The translations under genes and the position numbers were made by a program. Shown here in pieces: positions 1-5,882 of a DNA stretch of 8,943 nucleotides. Location of the stretch: positions 1 through 8,943 of the forward strand of contig JACDEN010000080.1 of assembly GCA_013816415.1 (NCBI GenBank). Reading direction: 5' to 3'. Source of the DNA: Planctomycetota bacterium (GTDB lineage Bacteria > Planctomycetota > UBA11346). The notes below the pieces were generated by a model that was not told where the DNA came from, ran no database searches, and saw nothing but the letters and a program-made list of their open reading frames with translations. Every line of letters begins with the position of its first letter. Position 1 is the first letter of the stretch.

Positions 1-1
1 C

Positions 2-190
2 GACAACTCCAGCCGCTACCAGTCGGCGCAGAATCATCCGCTGGTGCGCGACCTGGTCCGACGCTTCGAGGGCGACGTGATCTCGCGCGAAGTGGTGGGT
101 CGCGCGGAGTGGCTCGAACGTTTCTCTGGCGACGGCGTACGAGTTCAGGCCGATCCCGCCCAACCCCCTCCGATCGACCCCGACGCCTGA
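2..190 (+). CDS. 3' end of a gene, possibly DNA polymerase III gamma/tau subunit (DnaX)
   Basis: An open frame enters from the left edge and ends at TGA (188-190), giving the last 62 residues of a protein. The visible part includes NHPLVRDLVRRFEGDVISRE, then a short Pro/Asp-rich end (DPAQPPPIDPDA). The pattern of 'hPlV..l...F.g.vi.re' resembles the C-terminal segment of bacterial DnaX proteins, where a similar 'eHPLV..al..F' stretch occurs. DnaX is the clamp-loader subunit of the replicative polymerase. This identification rests on one short motif and could be wrong; no ATPase motif lies inside the window. The stop is one base before the kinase start, so the two genes are probably co-transcribed. 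Confidence 0.5.
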   Translation, partial: DNSSRYQSAQNHPLVRDLVRRFEGDVISREVVGRAEWLERFSGDGVRVQADPAQPPPIDPDA

Positions 191-191
191 C

Positions 192-2882
192 ATGTCCAGC
201 GACACCCGCGTCATCCATCTCGAGGCTTTCGGCGACGCCGACGCCGGATTCGCCCCGGGGTTACGCACGGACTTCAGCCAGATCGGGCCCTACCGCATCC
301 TGCGTCCGCTCGGGCGCGGCGGCATGGGGGCGGTCTATCTCGCCGAGGCCGCGGTGTCGTGTCCGGTGCCGATGGGCAAGCAGGTGGCGATCAAGATCCT
401 GCACAAGTCCGAGCTCGAGGAGCGCCGGCGCTTCGAGCGCGAAGCGGCCTACATGCAGTCGCTGCGTCATCCCGGCATCGTGCGCGTGCTCGATTCGGGC
501 GAGCACGATGGGCGCCCGTACCTGGTCATGCAGTACGTCGAGGGCAAGCGCGTCGATGACCTGATCATCAAGGGGCCGATGGATCAGCGGCAGGCCGCCG
601 ACGTGGTGGTGCAGGCGCTCGAGGCGCTGCATGTCGCGCACCTGGCGGGCATCCTCCACCGCGACATCAAGCCCGGCAACATCATGCTCGATCCCACCGG
701 AGCGGTGAAGATCCTCGATTTCGGCCTGGCCAGCCACATGCACCACGAATCGCGGCTGACGCGCACCGGGAACGTGGTCGGAACGCCGGCCTACATGAGC
801 CCCGAGCAGGCCAGCGGCAACCGCCTGGATCTCAGCAAGCGCTCCGACATCTACAGCATGGGCGCCTGCCTGTACGAGCTGCTCACGGGATTCCAGCCGT
901 TCACCGCCGACAACTCGGTGGCGGTGCTGCGCCGCATCATCGACGAGCCGCTGGTGCCGCCGTCGCAGCTGCGCCCAGAGCTCGCGCGCGACCTCGAGAC
1001 CATCATCGTGGTCGCGATGTCGAAGGATCCGCGCGACCGCTACGCCACCGCCGAGGCGATGGCCGCCGATCTGCGACGCTACCTCGCCGGCGAGAAGATC
1101 GTCGGGCGGCGGGTCTCGCCGCGCACGCTGTTCCTGCGCTCGTGCTGGCGCCACCGCCGCGCGATCGCCACCGGCGCCCTCGCGACCTTCCTGGTCGCCT
1201 CGGCGGCGACCCTCGGCGTCGTGCACCTGCTGCGGGCGCAGCGGCAGGCCGCCGAGCTACAGGCGCAGAGCGCCCCGCAGGTGACCAAGGAGTGGACGCG
1301 GGAGTGGTCGTTGGACGGTGCACTCGACGCGCCCGGCAGCGCGGTGCGCCTCAAGCCCTACACCCCATCGGGCACCGGCGCGCAGCTGGCGACGCTGCCG
1401 CCGGTCAACGGCGCCGTGCGGCTGAGCGCGACCGTCGAGATGATCGCGCGCGACTCGGTGGTCGAGCTGCTGATCAACGACCGCGACATCGGCAAGGGCT
1501 ACACGCTGCGCCTCGAGGGCGGGGCGGACGCCGATGTGCTGTCGCTGATGCGCGACAAGAAGCGGGTGAAGACCCAGCAGCTCGGACACCTCGCGCGCAA
1601 CCAGCCGTGGCTCTTGAGCCTCGAGCACGAGGATGCGTACATCACCGCGCGGGTCGGCGATTCGGCGCCGATGAAGTTCCTCGACCTGGTGCCGTTGGAA
1701 GGCCCCGAGGCGCACGCCACCTACATCGCCTTCTCGCCGGGATCGGCGGTGGTGCGCAACATCCTGCTCGAACGCCAGAAGACCGGCGAGTTCGTCTCGG
1801 CGCTGCGCGAAGGCGACGGCCAGCGCCAGGCCGGACGTCCGGCGGTGGCGCAGCAGCTCTACGAGGAGTTCCTGCGCGACCACCGCGATTCCCCGCTCGC
1901 GCGCGACGCCCGGCTGCGCATCGCGCTGTGCCTCGAGGACCAGAACGACGACGAGCACGCGCTGGCGCGCTTCATCGAGGTCGCGCAGGAGAGCTCCGAC
2001 GATCCGCGCTACGCGCTGGTCGCCAACTTCCACGCCTGGACCTGCAAGCTGCGGCTCGGCCAGTACGAGTCCGCCGAGCAGCAGTTCGCTTCCATCCGCC
2101 GCGAATACGACTTCGACACCCTGGTCTCGCTCATTCCCGAGGACACCCTCAACGAGCTGCTGAAGGACTATCTCGACCGCGCGAAGAAGCTGGCGCGCAC
2201 GGAACCGCAGCGCGCCGCCGGGCTCTACGTCACCGCCTCGGAGCTCGCCGGATACCTCAAGATCACCGACGCCATCTCGAATGGACGCACCGGCGCGGGC
2301 GACGTGCTGCTGAGCCTCGGCCAGCTGGTCGAGGCGCACACCCTGTACCTCGCCGCCGCCCTCGACCAGACCGCGCCGGTGCCGCTGCGCATGAAGGCCT
2401 GGCTGAAGGTCGCCGAGGTGTCGCGTCTGAACGACAATTTCCCGGACGCGACGACCGCCTACACGGTGGTGATGAACACCGCCTCGGTGGGCGACGATTA
2501 CACCCAGTGGGCGCGGCTGTGGCTCGGGGACCTCGAGCTGCAGGTGGGCCACCGCGAGCAGGCGCTGACGATGTGGCGGAGCTCCACCGAGTCGGCGTCG
2601 CAGCCGGGGCTGATCATGGCGCAGCTGCTCGACCCCGACGGCACGCTGCCGGTGAGCGACGATCCCTTCTACGCGAACGATTACGAGTATTTCAGCGGCC
2701 GGATCGCCCTGCTGGCCGGCGACGTCCAGCGCTTCACCGACAGCCTGGTGAACGTGGTGCGCATCGGACCAGCCTACGATTGGCCGACCCCCCTGGCCAA
2801 GCACCTCCTGAAGGCCGACGGCAAGACCGACGAAAAAAGGGATCCGCCCAAGCCTGCCCTCCCAGCGCCGTCAAAAAAGTAG
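192..2882 (+). CDS. membrane-anchored Ser/Thr protein kinase with C-terminal sensor-like and TPR regions
   Basis: This 896-residue protein has an N-terminal Hanks-type kinase domain (about 33-300) with all key motifs intact: glycine loop GRGGMGAVY (41-49), VAIK with Lys68, catalytic HRDIKPGN (156-163, Asp158), DFG (176-178) and GTPAYMSPEQ (197-206). It should therefore be an active kinase that phosphorylates Ser/Thr. A hydrophobic stretch at about 324-347 follows an Arg-rich segment and looks like a single membrane helix, placing the kinase in the cytoplasm and the rest outside. Residues about 368-528 look beta-rich and resemble a sandwich-type binding domain, but I do not recognise a family. 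From about 534 to 870 the sequence is helical with TPR-like units (AVAQQLYEEFLRDH; ALARFIEVAQ; YESAEQQFASIRREY). The tail is Lys/Pro-rich. Kinases of this layout are common in Planctomycetota and relatives. The ATG is one base after the preceding stop and has no visible Shine-Dalgarno; the kinase domain starts about 30 residues in, so this start fits. The ligand and substrates are unknown. Confidence 0.93.
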   Translation: MSSDTRVIHLEAFGDADAGFAPGLRTDFSQIGPYRILRPLGRGGMGAVYLAEAAVSCPVPMGKQVAIKILHKSELEERRRFEREAAYMQSLRHPGIVRVLDSGEHDGRPYLVMQYVEGKRVDDLIIKGPMDQRQAADVVVQALEALHVAHLAGILHRDIKPGNIMLDPTGAVKILDFGLASHMHHESRLTRTGNVVGTPAYMSPEQASGNRLDLSKRSDIYSMGACLYELLTGFQPFTADNSVAVLRRIIDEPLVPPSQLRPELARDLETIIVVAMSKDPRDRYATAEAMAADLRRYLAGEKIVGRRVSPRTLFLRSCWRHRRAIATGALATFLVASAATLGVVHLLRAQRQAAELQAQSAPQVTKEWTREWSLDGALDAPGSAVRLKPYTPSGTGAQLATLPPVNGAVRLSATVEMIARDSVVELLINDRDIGKGYTLRLEGGADADVLSLMRDKKRVKTQQLGHLARNQPWLLSLEHEDAYITARVGDSAPMKFLDLVPLEGPEAHATYIAFSPGSAVVRNILLERQKTGEFVSALREGDGQRQAGRPAVAQQLYEEFLRDHRDSPLARDARLRIALCLEDQNDDEHALARFIEVAQESSDDPRYALVANFHAWTCKLRLGQYESAEQQFASIRREYDFDTLVSLIPEDTLNELLKDYLDRAKKLARTEPQRAAGLYVTASELAGYLKITDAISNGRTGAGDVLLSLGQLVEAHTLYLAAALDQTAPVPLRMKAWLKVAEVSRLNDNFPDATTAYTVVMNTASVGDDYTQWARLWLGDLELQVGHREQALTMWRSSTESASQPGLIMAQLLDPDGTLPVSDDPFYANDYEYFSGRIALLAGDVQRFTDSLVNVVRIGPAYDWPTPLAKHLLKADGKTDEKRDPPKPALPAPSKK

Positions 2883-2929
2883 CGTCGACCTGCGCGACCG
2901 CCCCCTATCCGCCCGAAAAACCACCTCCC

Positions 2930-2986
2930 CACCGACAGGTGTCCCTCTCCTCTATCTCTAATCAGCACCGACAGGTGTCCGTCTCC
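2930..2986. repeat. two direct copies of a 21-bp motif
   Basis: Copies at 2930-2950 and 2966-2986 differ at a single base and begin 36 bp apart. The shared core is CACCGACAGGTGTCC, containing the near-palindrome GACAGGTGTC, in which the arms GACA and TGTC pair around GG. The pair lies just after the kinase stop, before the larger inverted-repeat element. A fragment sharing GACACCT in the opposite orientation lies at about 3018-3024. It could be a short interspersed (REP-like) repeat or a protein-binding site; the sequence alone does not decide. Confidence 0.7.
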
Positions 2987-3027
2987 AGACCCAAAGCGGC
3001 ATCATCAGATGAGTCCGACACCTCGAC

Positions 3028-3033
3028 TATAAC
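3028..3033 (+). promoter_or_regulatory. possible -10 box in front of the inverted-repeat element
   Basis: TATAAC matches five of six bases of the sigma-70 -10 consensus in otherwise GC-rich sequence. A transcript from it would start at about 3040, just before the left end of the inverted-repeat element at 3045. No convincing -35 box is present at the right distance, so this is a weak call. Confidence 0.2.
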
Positions 3034-3044
3034 GGGACCAATTG

Positions 3045-3228
3045 AGCCGAGAGCCGGCAGTCAGGGCCGGATGCCCTCTAGGACTAGCTTCGCGTCGCAA
3101 GGCGTCCGAGCGCGAAGCCTACCCGGAGGGGTACGATCGCAGTTTCCTCGTGGAAATAAGGAGGAGGCAACGCCCTAAAGGACGAGCTTCCCGTCGCAGC
3201 AGCCGGCCCTGAATGCCGGCTCTCGGCT
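3045..3228. repeat. 184-bp element with 26-bp terminal inverted repeats, internal direct repeats and hairpins
   Basis: The ends 3045-3070 and 3203-3228 are inverted copies matching at 25 of 26 positions; the outer 14 bp (AGCCGAGAGCCGGC) are perfect. Inside, 3073-3099 and 3172-3198 are direct repeats matching at 23 of 27 positions. Between them lie three hairpins in a row: 3087-3094 with 3111-3118 (GCTTCGCG/CGCGAAGC), 3120-3133 (TACCC, GGAG loop, GGGTA) and 3143-3156 (TTTCC, TCGT loop, GGAAA). Each end can also fold on itself (3201-3207 with 3215-3221, AGCCGGC/GCCGGCT; 3052-3056 roughly with 3067-3071). There is no convincing gene inside and no clear target-site duplication. The element lies between convergent genes, and its right end overlaps two bases of the stop codon of the small acidic gene. 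It may be a MITE or REP/BIME-like element, a structured RNA or a bidirectional terminator. Confidence 0.8.
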
Positions 3229-3397
3229 AGTCGTCTTCTTCGTCTTCGGGGACCTCGGCGTCCTCGACGCCTTCTTCCATGTCCTCGTTCTCGTCGTTCA
3301 CGGTGTCGAGGAACTCGTCCAGGCCGTCTTTGATCGCTTCGTTGATGCGGTAACCCTCGCTCTTCAACAGCTTCACGATGTCTTCTTCCAAGCCCAT
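3227..3397 (-). CDS. 56-residue highly acidic protein, function unknown
   Basis: A short frame on the minus strand runs from ATG (3397-3395) to TAG (3229-3227). It begins MGLEEDIVKLLKSEGYRINE and ends VPEDEEDD. Of 56 residues, 24 are Asp or Glu and only 4 are Lys or Arg, so the net charge is about -20. Residues 1-31 look like amphipathic helices and the remainder is a disordered acidic tail. The start has a strong Shine-Dalgarno (AAGGAG) five bases upstream, one of only two good ones in the window, which is the main reason to call it real. It contains no Cys or Trp. I do not recognise a family. Acidic tails of this kind occur in nucleic-acid mimics, chaperone-like proteins and RNA polymerase-associated proteins, but nothing here selects among these. 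It is divergent from mogA and convergent with the kinase. Its stop codon falls on the edge of the inverted-repeat element. Confidence 0.75.
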   Translation of the reverse strand: MGLEEDIVKLLKSEGYRINEAIKDGLDEFLDTVNDENEDMEEGVEDAEVPEDEEDD

Positions 3398-3601
3398 GGC
3401 GGCTCCTTGATATGGTACCTAGCGGAGGTGCCGCTGAACGCCAGCGCCTACTGTTCGGGGGTGGTACGTACCCACGAATGTCGCGCCTTCGGCATCTGTG
3501 ACGTAAACCGGCGTGCAGCGGTGTCAACTGCACGGCCCGACGTCGCAGGCATTTCTGCTTCAAACGCTTGAGCCGGTCCCGCTCCAGGATAACCCCCGGC
3601 C
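3398..3601. promoter_or_regulatory. divergent control region between the small acidic gene and mogA
   Basis: This 204-bp gap must carry signals for both genes. A perfect TTGACA -35 hexamer lies on the minus strand at 3527-3522, within the loop of a 7-bp inverted repeat (3512-3518 with 3528-3534, CGTGCAG/CTGCACG), but its -10 partner (about 3505-3499) is poor. A 10-bp palindrome GGTACGTACC is at 3463-3472, and a small hairpin AGCGG/CCGCT is at 3421-3435. On the plus strand, GATAAC at 3588-3593 lies eight bases before the mogA ATG, which would suit a leaderless or nearly leaderless mogA transcript. No riboswitch, such as the Moco motif, was recognised. Individual sites are tentative. Confidence 0.35.
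3403..3408 (-). promoter_or_regulatory. ribosome binding site of the small acidic gene
   Basis: On the minus strand AAGGAG is followed by CCGCC and the ATG, giving ideal five-base spacing. This site decides the start of a gene that would otherwise be overlooked because of its length. Confidence 0.75.
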
Positions 3602-4153
3602 ATGGAACCCCCTGCCGCCGCCGCCTCAGCCGCACGCATCGGCATCCTCACGGTCAGCGACCGGGCCAGCGCAGGTGCCTATCAGGATCTCGGTGGTCCC
3701 GCGATCCGCGCCACCTTGACCGACTACCTGCGGTCGCCGTGGAGCGAGGTCTACCGGGTCATCCCCGATGAGCAGGCGCTGATCGAGTCGACCCTGATCG
3801 AGCTCTGCGACCGCGAGCGATGCGACCTGGTGGTCACCACCGGCGGCACCGGCCCCGCGCCGCGCGACGTGACGCCCGAAGCGACGGCGGCGGTGTGCGG
3901 CCGCATGCTGCCCGGTTTCGGGGAACTGATGCGCGCGACCTCGCTGAAGTTCGTGGCGACCGCGATCCTCTCGCGCCAGACCGCCGGCGTCCGCGGGAAG
4001 ACGCTGATCGTGAACCTGCCAGGCAAGCCGAAGAGCATCCGCGAGTGCCTCGATGCGGTGTTCCCGGCGATCCCGTACTGCCTCGATCTCATCGGCGCTG
4101 CGTACCTGCAGACCAATGAAACGGTCATCACGGCGTTCCGTCCAAAATCCTGA
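3602..4153 (+). CDS. mogA: molybdopterin adenylyltransferase MogA
   Basis: The 183-residue protein matches MogA closely along its whole length. MogA adenylates molybdopterin with ATP in the cytoplasm, preparing it for molybdate insertion by MoeA in molybdenum cofactor synthesis. Visible motifs are TVSDRASAGAYQD (17-29), IPDEQ with Asp56, TTGGTGPAPRDVTPEA (79-94, including the conserved Asp89), LPGFGELMR (103-111), AILSRQTAGVRGKTLIVNLPG (121-141 in part) and PKSIRECLDAVFPAIPYC (143-160). Asp56 and Asp89 correspond to the functional Asp49 and Asp82 of the Escherichia coli enzyme. It is slightly shorter than the E. coli protein (about 195), mainly because a loop before the IPYC segment is reduced. 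The start leaves a short Ala/Pro-rich lead before the fold; no clear Shine-Dalgarno precedes it. No other cofactor genes are in the window, so it appears isolated from a moa/moe cluster. Its stop is 3 bp from that of the convergent acetyltransferase. Confidence 0.95.
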   Translation: MEPPAAAASAARIGILTVSDRASAGAYQDLGGPAIRATLTDYLRSPWSEVYRVIPDEQALIESTLIELCDRERCDLVVTTGGTGPAPRDVTPEATAAVCGRMLPGFGELMRATSLKFVATAILSRQTAGVRGKTLIVNLPGKPKSIRECLDAVFPAIPYCLDLIGAAYLQTNETVITAFRPKS

Positions 4154-4156
4154 CCA

Positions 4157-4714
4157 TCACCGCCGTGGGTGCAGCTGCCGACGGACCTCGTTCCAGCGCG
4201 CGCCATGCGACTCATGCACGCACTCCGGCTCGAAACCGAGCCGCACGTAGGTGCTGATCGCCGGCAGCCTCCAGTCGTCCGTCAGCAGGAAGCACTGCGG
4301 ACGTCCGTTCCCGCGCATGACCTCCATCACCGCCGCGCACACCGCGAAGCCGAGCCGTTTGCCCTGATGATCGGGCGATACCGCGACCCATCCCAGCTCG
4401 GACGACGGTTCCTTCGCGTTCGGAGGATTTGCCAAGGCTGTCGCGACCAAGGACTCGCCAGCCACGATGAACACGATGGCCTCGGGAGGACGCTGGGCGA
4501 GCAGGTCGCGCACGCGCGTCCCGTCCCAGTCGCCGAGTTGGCGCGTGCCGTGCAGCAGGGCAGCCCAGCGCTCCTCATCGCCTGCCGCGAACTGGCGCAC
4601 CGCGTAACCAGGCGGAAGTCCGACCGCCGGCAGCGTGGTGATGAGCGATCGCCGCATGCGCAGCTGGGGGAGCGGGACCGGTATCGCGGCATCGGATGCC
4701 GAGGATGCGGTCAT
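4157..4714 (-). CDS. GNAT-family N-acetyltransferase
   Basis: This 185-residue protein has the acetyl-CoA-binding core of GNAT enzymes: LGWVAVSPDHQGKRLGFAV (107-125) supplies beta-4 and the Q-x-x-x-LG pyrophosphate loop (QGKRLG, 117-122), and CFLLTDDWRLPAISTYVRLG (141-160) with FEPE supplies the later motif that ends in 'Y.rLGFe'. These enzymes transfer an acetyl group from acetyl-CoA to an amine on a small molecule, peptide or protein; the substrate here cannot be read from the sequence. The first 35 residues precede the fold and are not conserved-looking, so a later start (for example Met20 at 4657) is possible; neither start has a good Shine-Dalgarno. The gene begins 7 bp after the bshA stop and is probably the last gene of that operon. 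A role in modifying a thiol or aminosugar intermediate is conceivable but only inferred from position. Confidence 0.85.
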   Translation of the reverse strand: MTASSASDAAIPVPLPQLRMRRSLITTLPAVGLPPGYAVRQFAAGDEERWAALLHGTRQLGDWDGTRVRDLLAQRPPEAIVFIVAGESLVATALANPPNAKEPSSELGWVAVSPDHQGKRLGFAVCAAVMEVMRGNGRPQCFLLTDDWRLPAISTYVRLGFEPECVHESHGARWNEVRRQLHPRR

Positions 4715-4721
4715 GGGATGG

Positions 4722-5876
4722 TCAGCCGGCTCCGGTTGACGACTGCGCCAGCAATCCCATCAGCGCCTTCTCATAGCGGTCGACGATCGGCCCGGCAGCG
4801 AACCGTTCGGCGCCCGCGCGCGCCGCGGCGCGCATCGCCTGGTAGCGCGGGGCGTTGTCGAGCAGGTCCGCGGCGAGCGTGCCCAGGCAGATGTCGCTGC
4901 CTTCGGGGCACAGCACGCCGGTCACGCCGTCCTCGACCACCTCGGGCAGTCCGCCCGCCGCGTATCCGAGCACGGGACAGCCGCAGGCCATCGCCTCGAG
5001 GGCTGACAATCCGAAGCTCTCGGCTCGGCTGGGCAGCAGGAAGAGATCGCTCGCCTGCAGGATCGGCTCGGGCTTCTGCTGACCAAGGACGCGCAGATCG
5101 CCGCGGATCCCCAGTTCGCGGGCGAGATGCTCGGCCTGCGGCAGTTCGGGCCCGTCGCCGACCAACGCCAGCACCGCCTTGTGACGGCGGCGCAGCACCG
5201 CGAACGCGCGCACCACCTCGTCGACGCGCTTCACCGGCCGGAAGTTCGAGACGTGGGTGATGACCTTGTAGTCCGGCGGGGCCAGGCATTGCCGAGCCGG
5301 CTGCTGCGGATCCGGCTTGAAGCGTTCGAGATCGACAAAATTCGGGATCGCCCGCACGGTTCCCAAGACGGTCCCGAAATGCTTGTCGGTCTCGGAGGCC
5401 AGCCAGGCGCTGGGCGTGGTGAGCAGATCTTGATGGTTCATCGCGAAGCGGGTCAGCTCATAGAATCCGCGCTCGCGGCCGACCAGCGTGATGTCGGTGC
5501 CGTGCAGGGTGCAGGCCAGCTTCACGTCCTGGCGCGGCACCTTTTCGCGCAACACCTGACGCGCCATCCAGGCCGAGGCGGCGTGGGGGATGGCGTAATG
5601 GCTGTGGATGATCTCGACCCCGTGCTCCTCGACCACCTCGATCAGCTTGTTGGTCAGGTTGAGGGAGTAGGGCGGGTAGCGGAAGAGCGGATAGTCGCCG
5701 ACGTCGACGGCGTGGAACATCAGATTCGGACGGAACCGGTCCATGCGGAACGGCATCTCGTAGGACACCATGTGCACCTGATGGCCGCGATCGGCGAGAT
5801 GCATCGCCAGTTCGGTCGCGACCACACCGCTGCCGCCATACGTGGGGTAGCAGACGACCGCGAGCTTCATCAGCAT
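4722..5876 (-). CDS. bshA: BshA-type GT4 glycosyltransferase (N-acetyl-glucosaminyl L-malate synthase)
   Basis: The 384-residue protein has the features of BshA, which joins GlcNAc from UDP-GlcNAc to L-malate in the first step of bacillithiol synthesis in the cytoplasm. The N-terminal Rossmann half begins with VVCYPTYGGSGVVATELA (7-24), including the family's GGSG loop, followed by HSHYAIPHA (91-99) and TLHGTDITLVG (123-133). The C-terminal half has VSNFRPVKRVDEVV (209-222), the donor-site segment PSRAESFGLSALEAMACGCP (282-301) with the E-x7-E pair Glu286/Glu294, and a GGLPEVVEDG stretch (308-317). Length fits the family (about 375-385). The frame opens at 5876, but Met3 (5870), giving MKLAVVCYPTYGG, is an equally good and more family-like start; neither has a clear Shine-Dalgarno. 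BshB and BshC, needed for the next steps, are not in the window. A GT4 enzyme for another glycoside is the main alternative. Confidence 0.85.
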   Translation of the reverse strand: MLMKLAVVCYPTYGGSGVVATELAMHLADRGHQVHMVSYEMPFRMDRFRPNLMFHAVDVGDYPLFRYPPYSLNLTNKLIEVVEEHGVEIIHSHYAIPHAASAWMARQVLREKVPRQDVKLACTLHGTDITLVGRERGFYELTRFAMNHQDLLTTPSAWLASETDKHFGTVLGTVRAIPNFVDLERFKPDPQQPARQCLAPPDYKVITHVSNFRPVKRVDEVVRAFAVLRRRHKAVLALVGDGPELPQAEHLARELGIRGDLRVLGQQKPEPILQASDLFLLPSRAESFGLSALEAMACGCPVLGYAAGGLPEVVEDGVTGVLCPEGSDICLGTLAADLLDNAPRYQAMRAAARAGAERFAAGPIVDRYEKALMGLLAQSSTGAG

Positions 5877-5882
5877 CAGCGG

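Noticed and set aside
1257..2804. Long antisense open frame of about 515 codons across the kinase gene
   Set aside because: Composition (Arg/Gly/Val/His-rich, no motifs) is typical of the shadow of a GC-rich gene; the sense frame has complete kinase and TPR features.
3084..3635. Minus-strand open frame through the repeat element and small acidic gene
   Set aside because: Arg-rich, crosses the inverted repeat, and is in a different frame from the small gene that has the ribosome binding site.
4169..5260. Plus-strand open frame opposite the acetyltransferase and bshA
   Set aside because: Very Arg/Pro-rich with no motif; explained by codon bias of the true genes.
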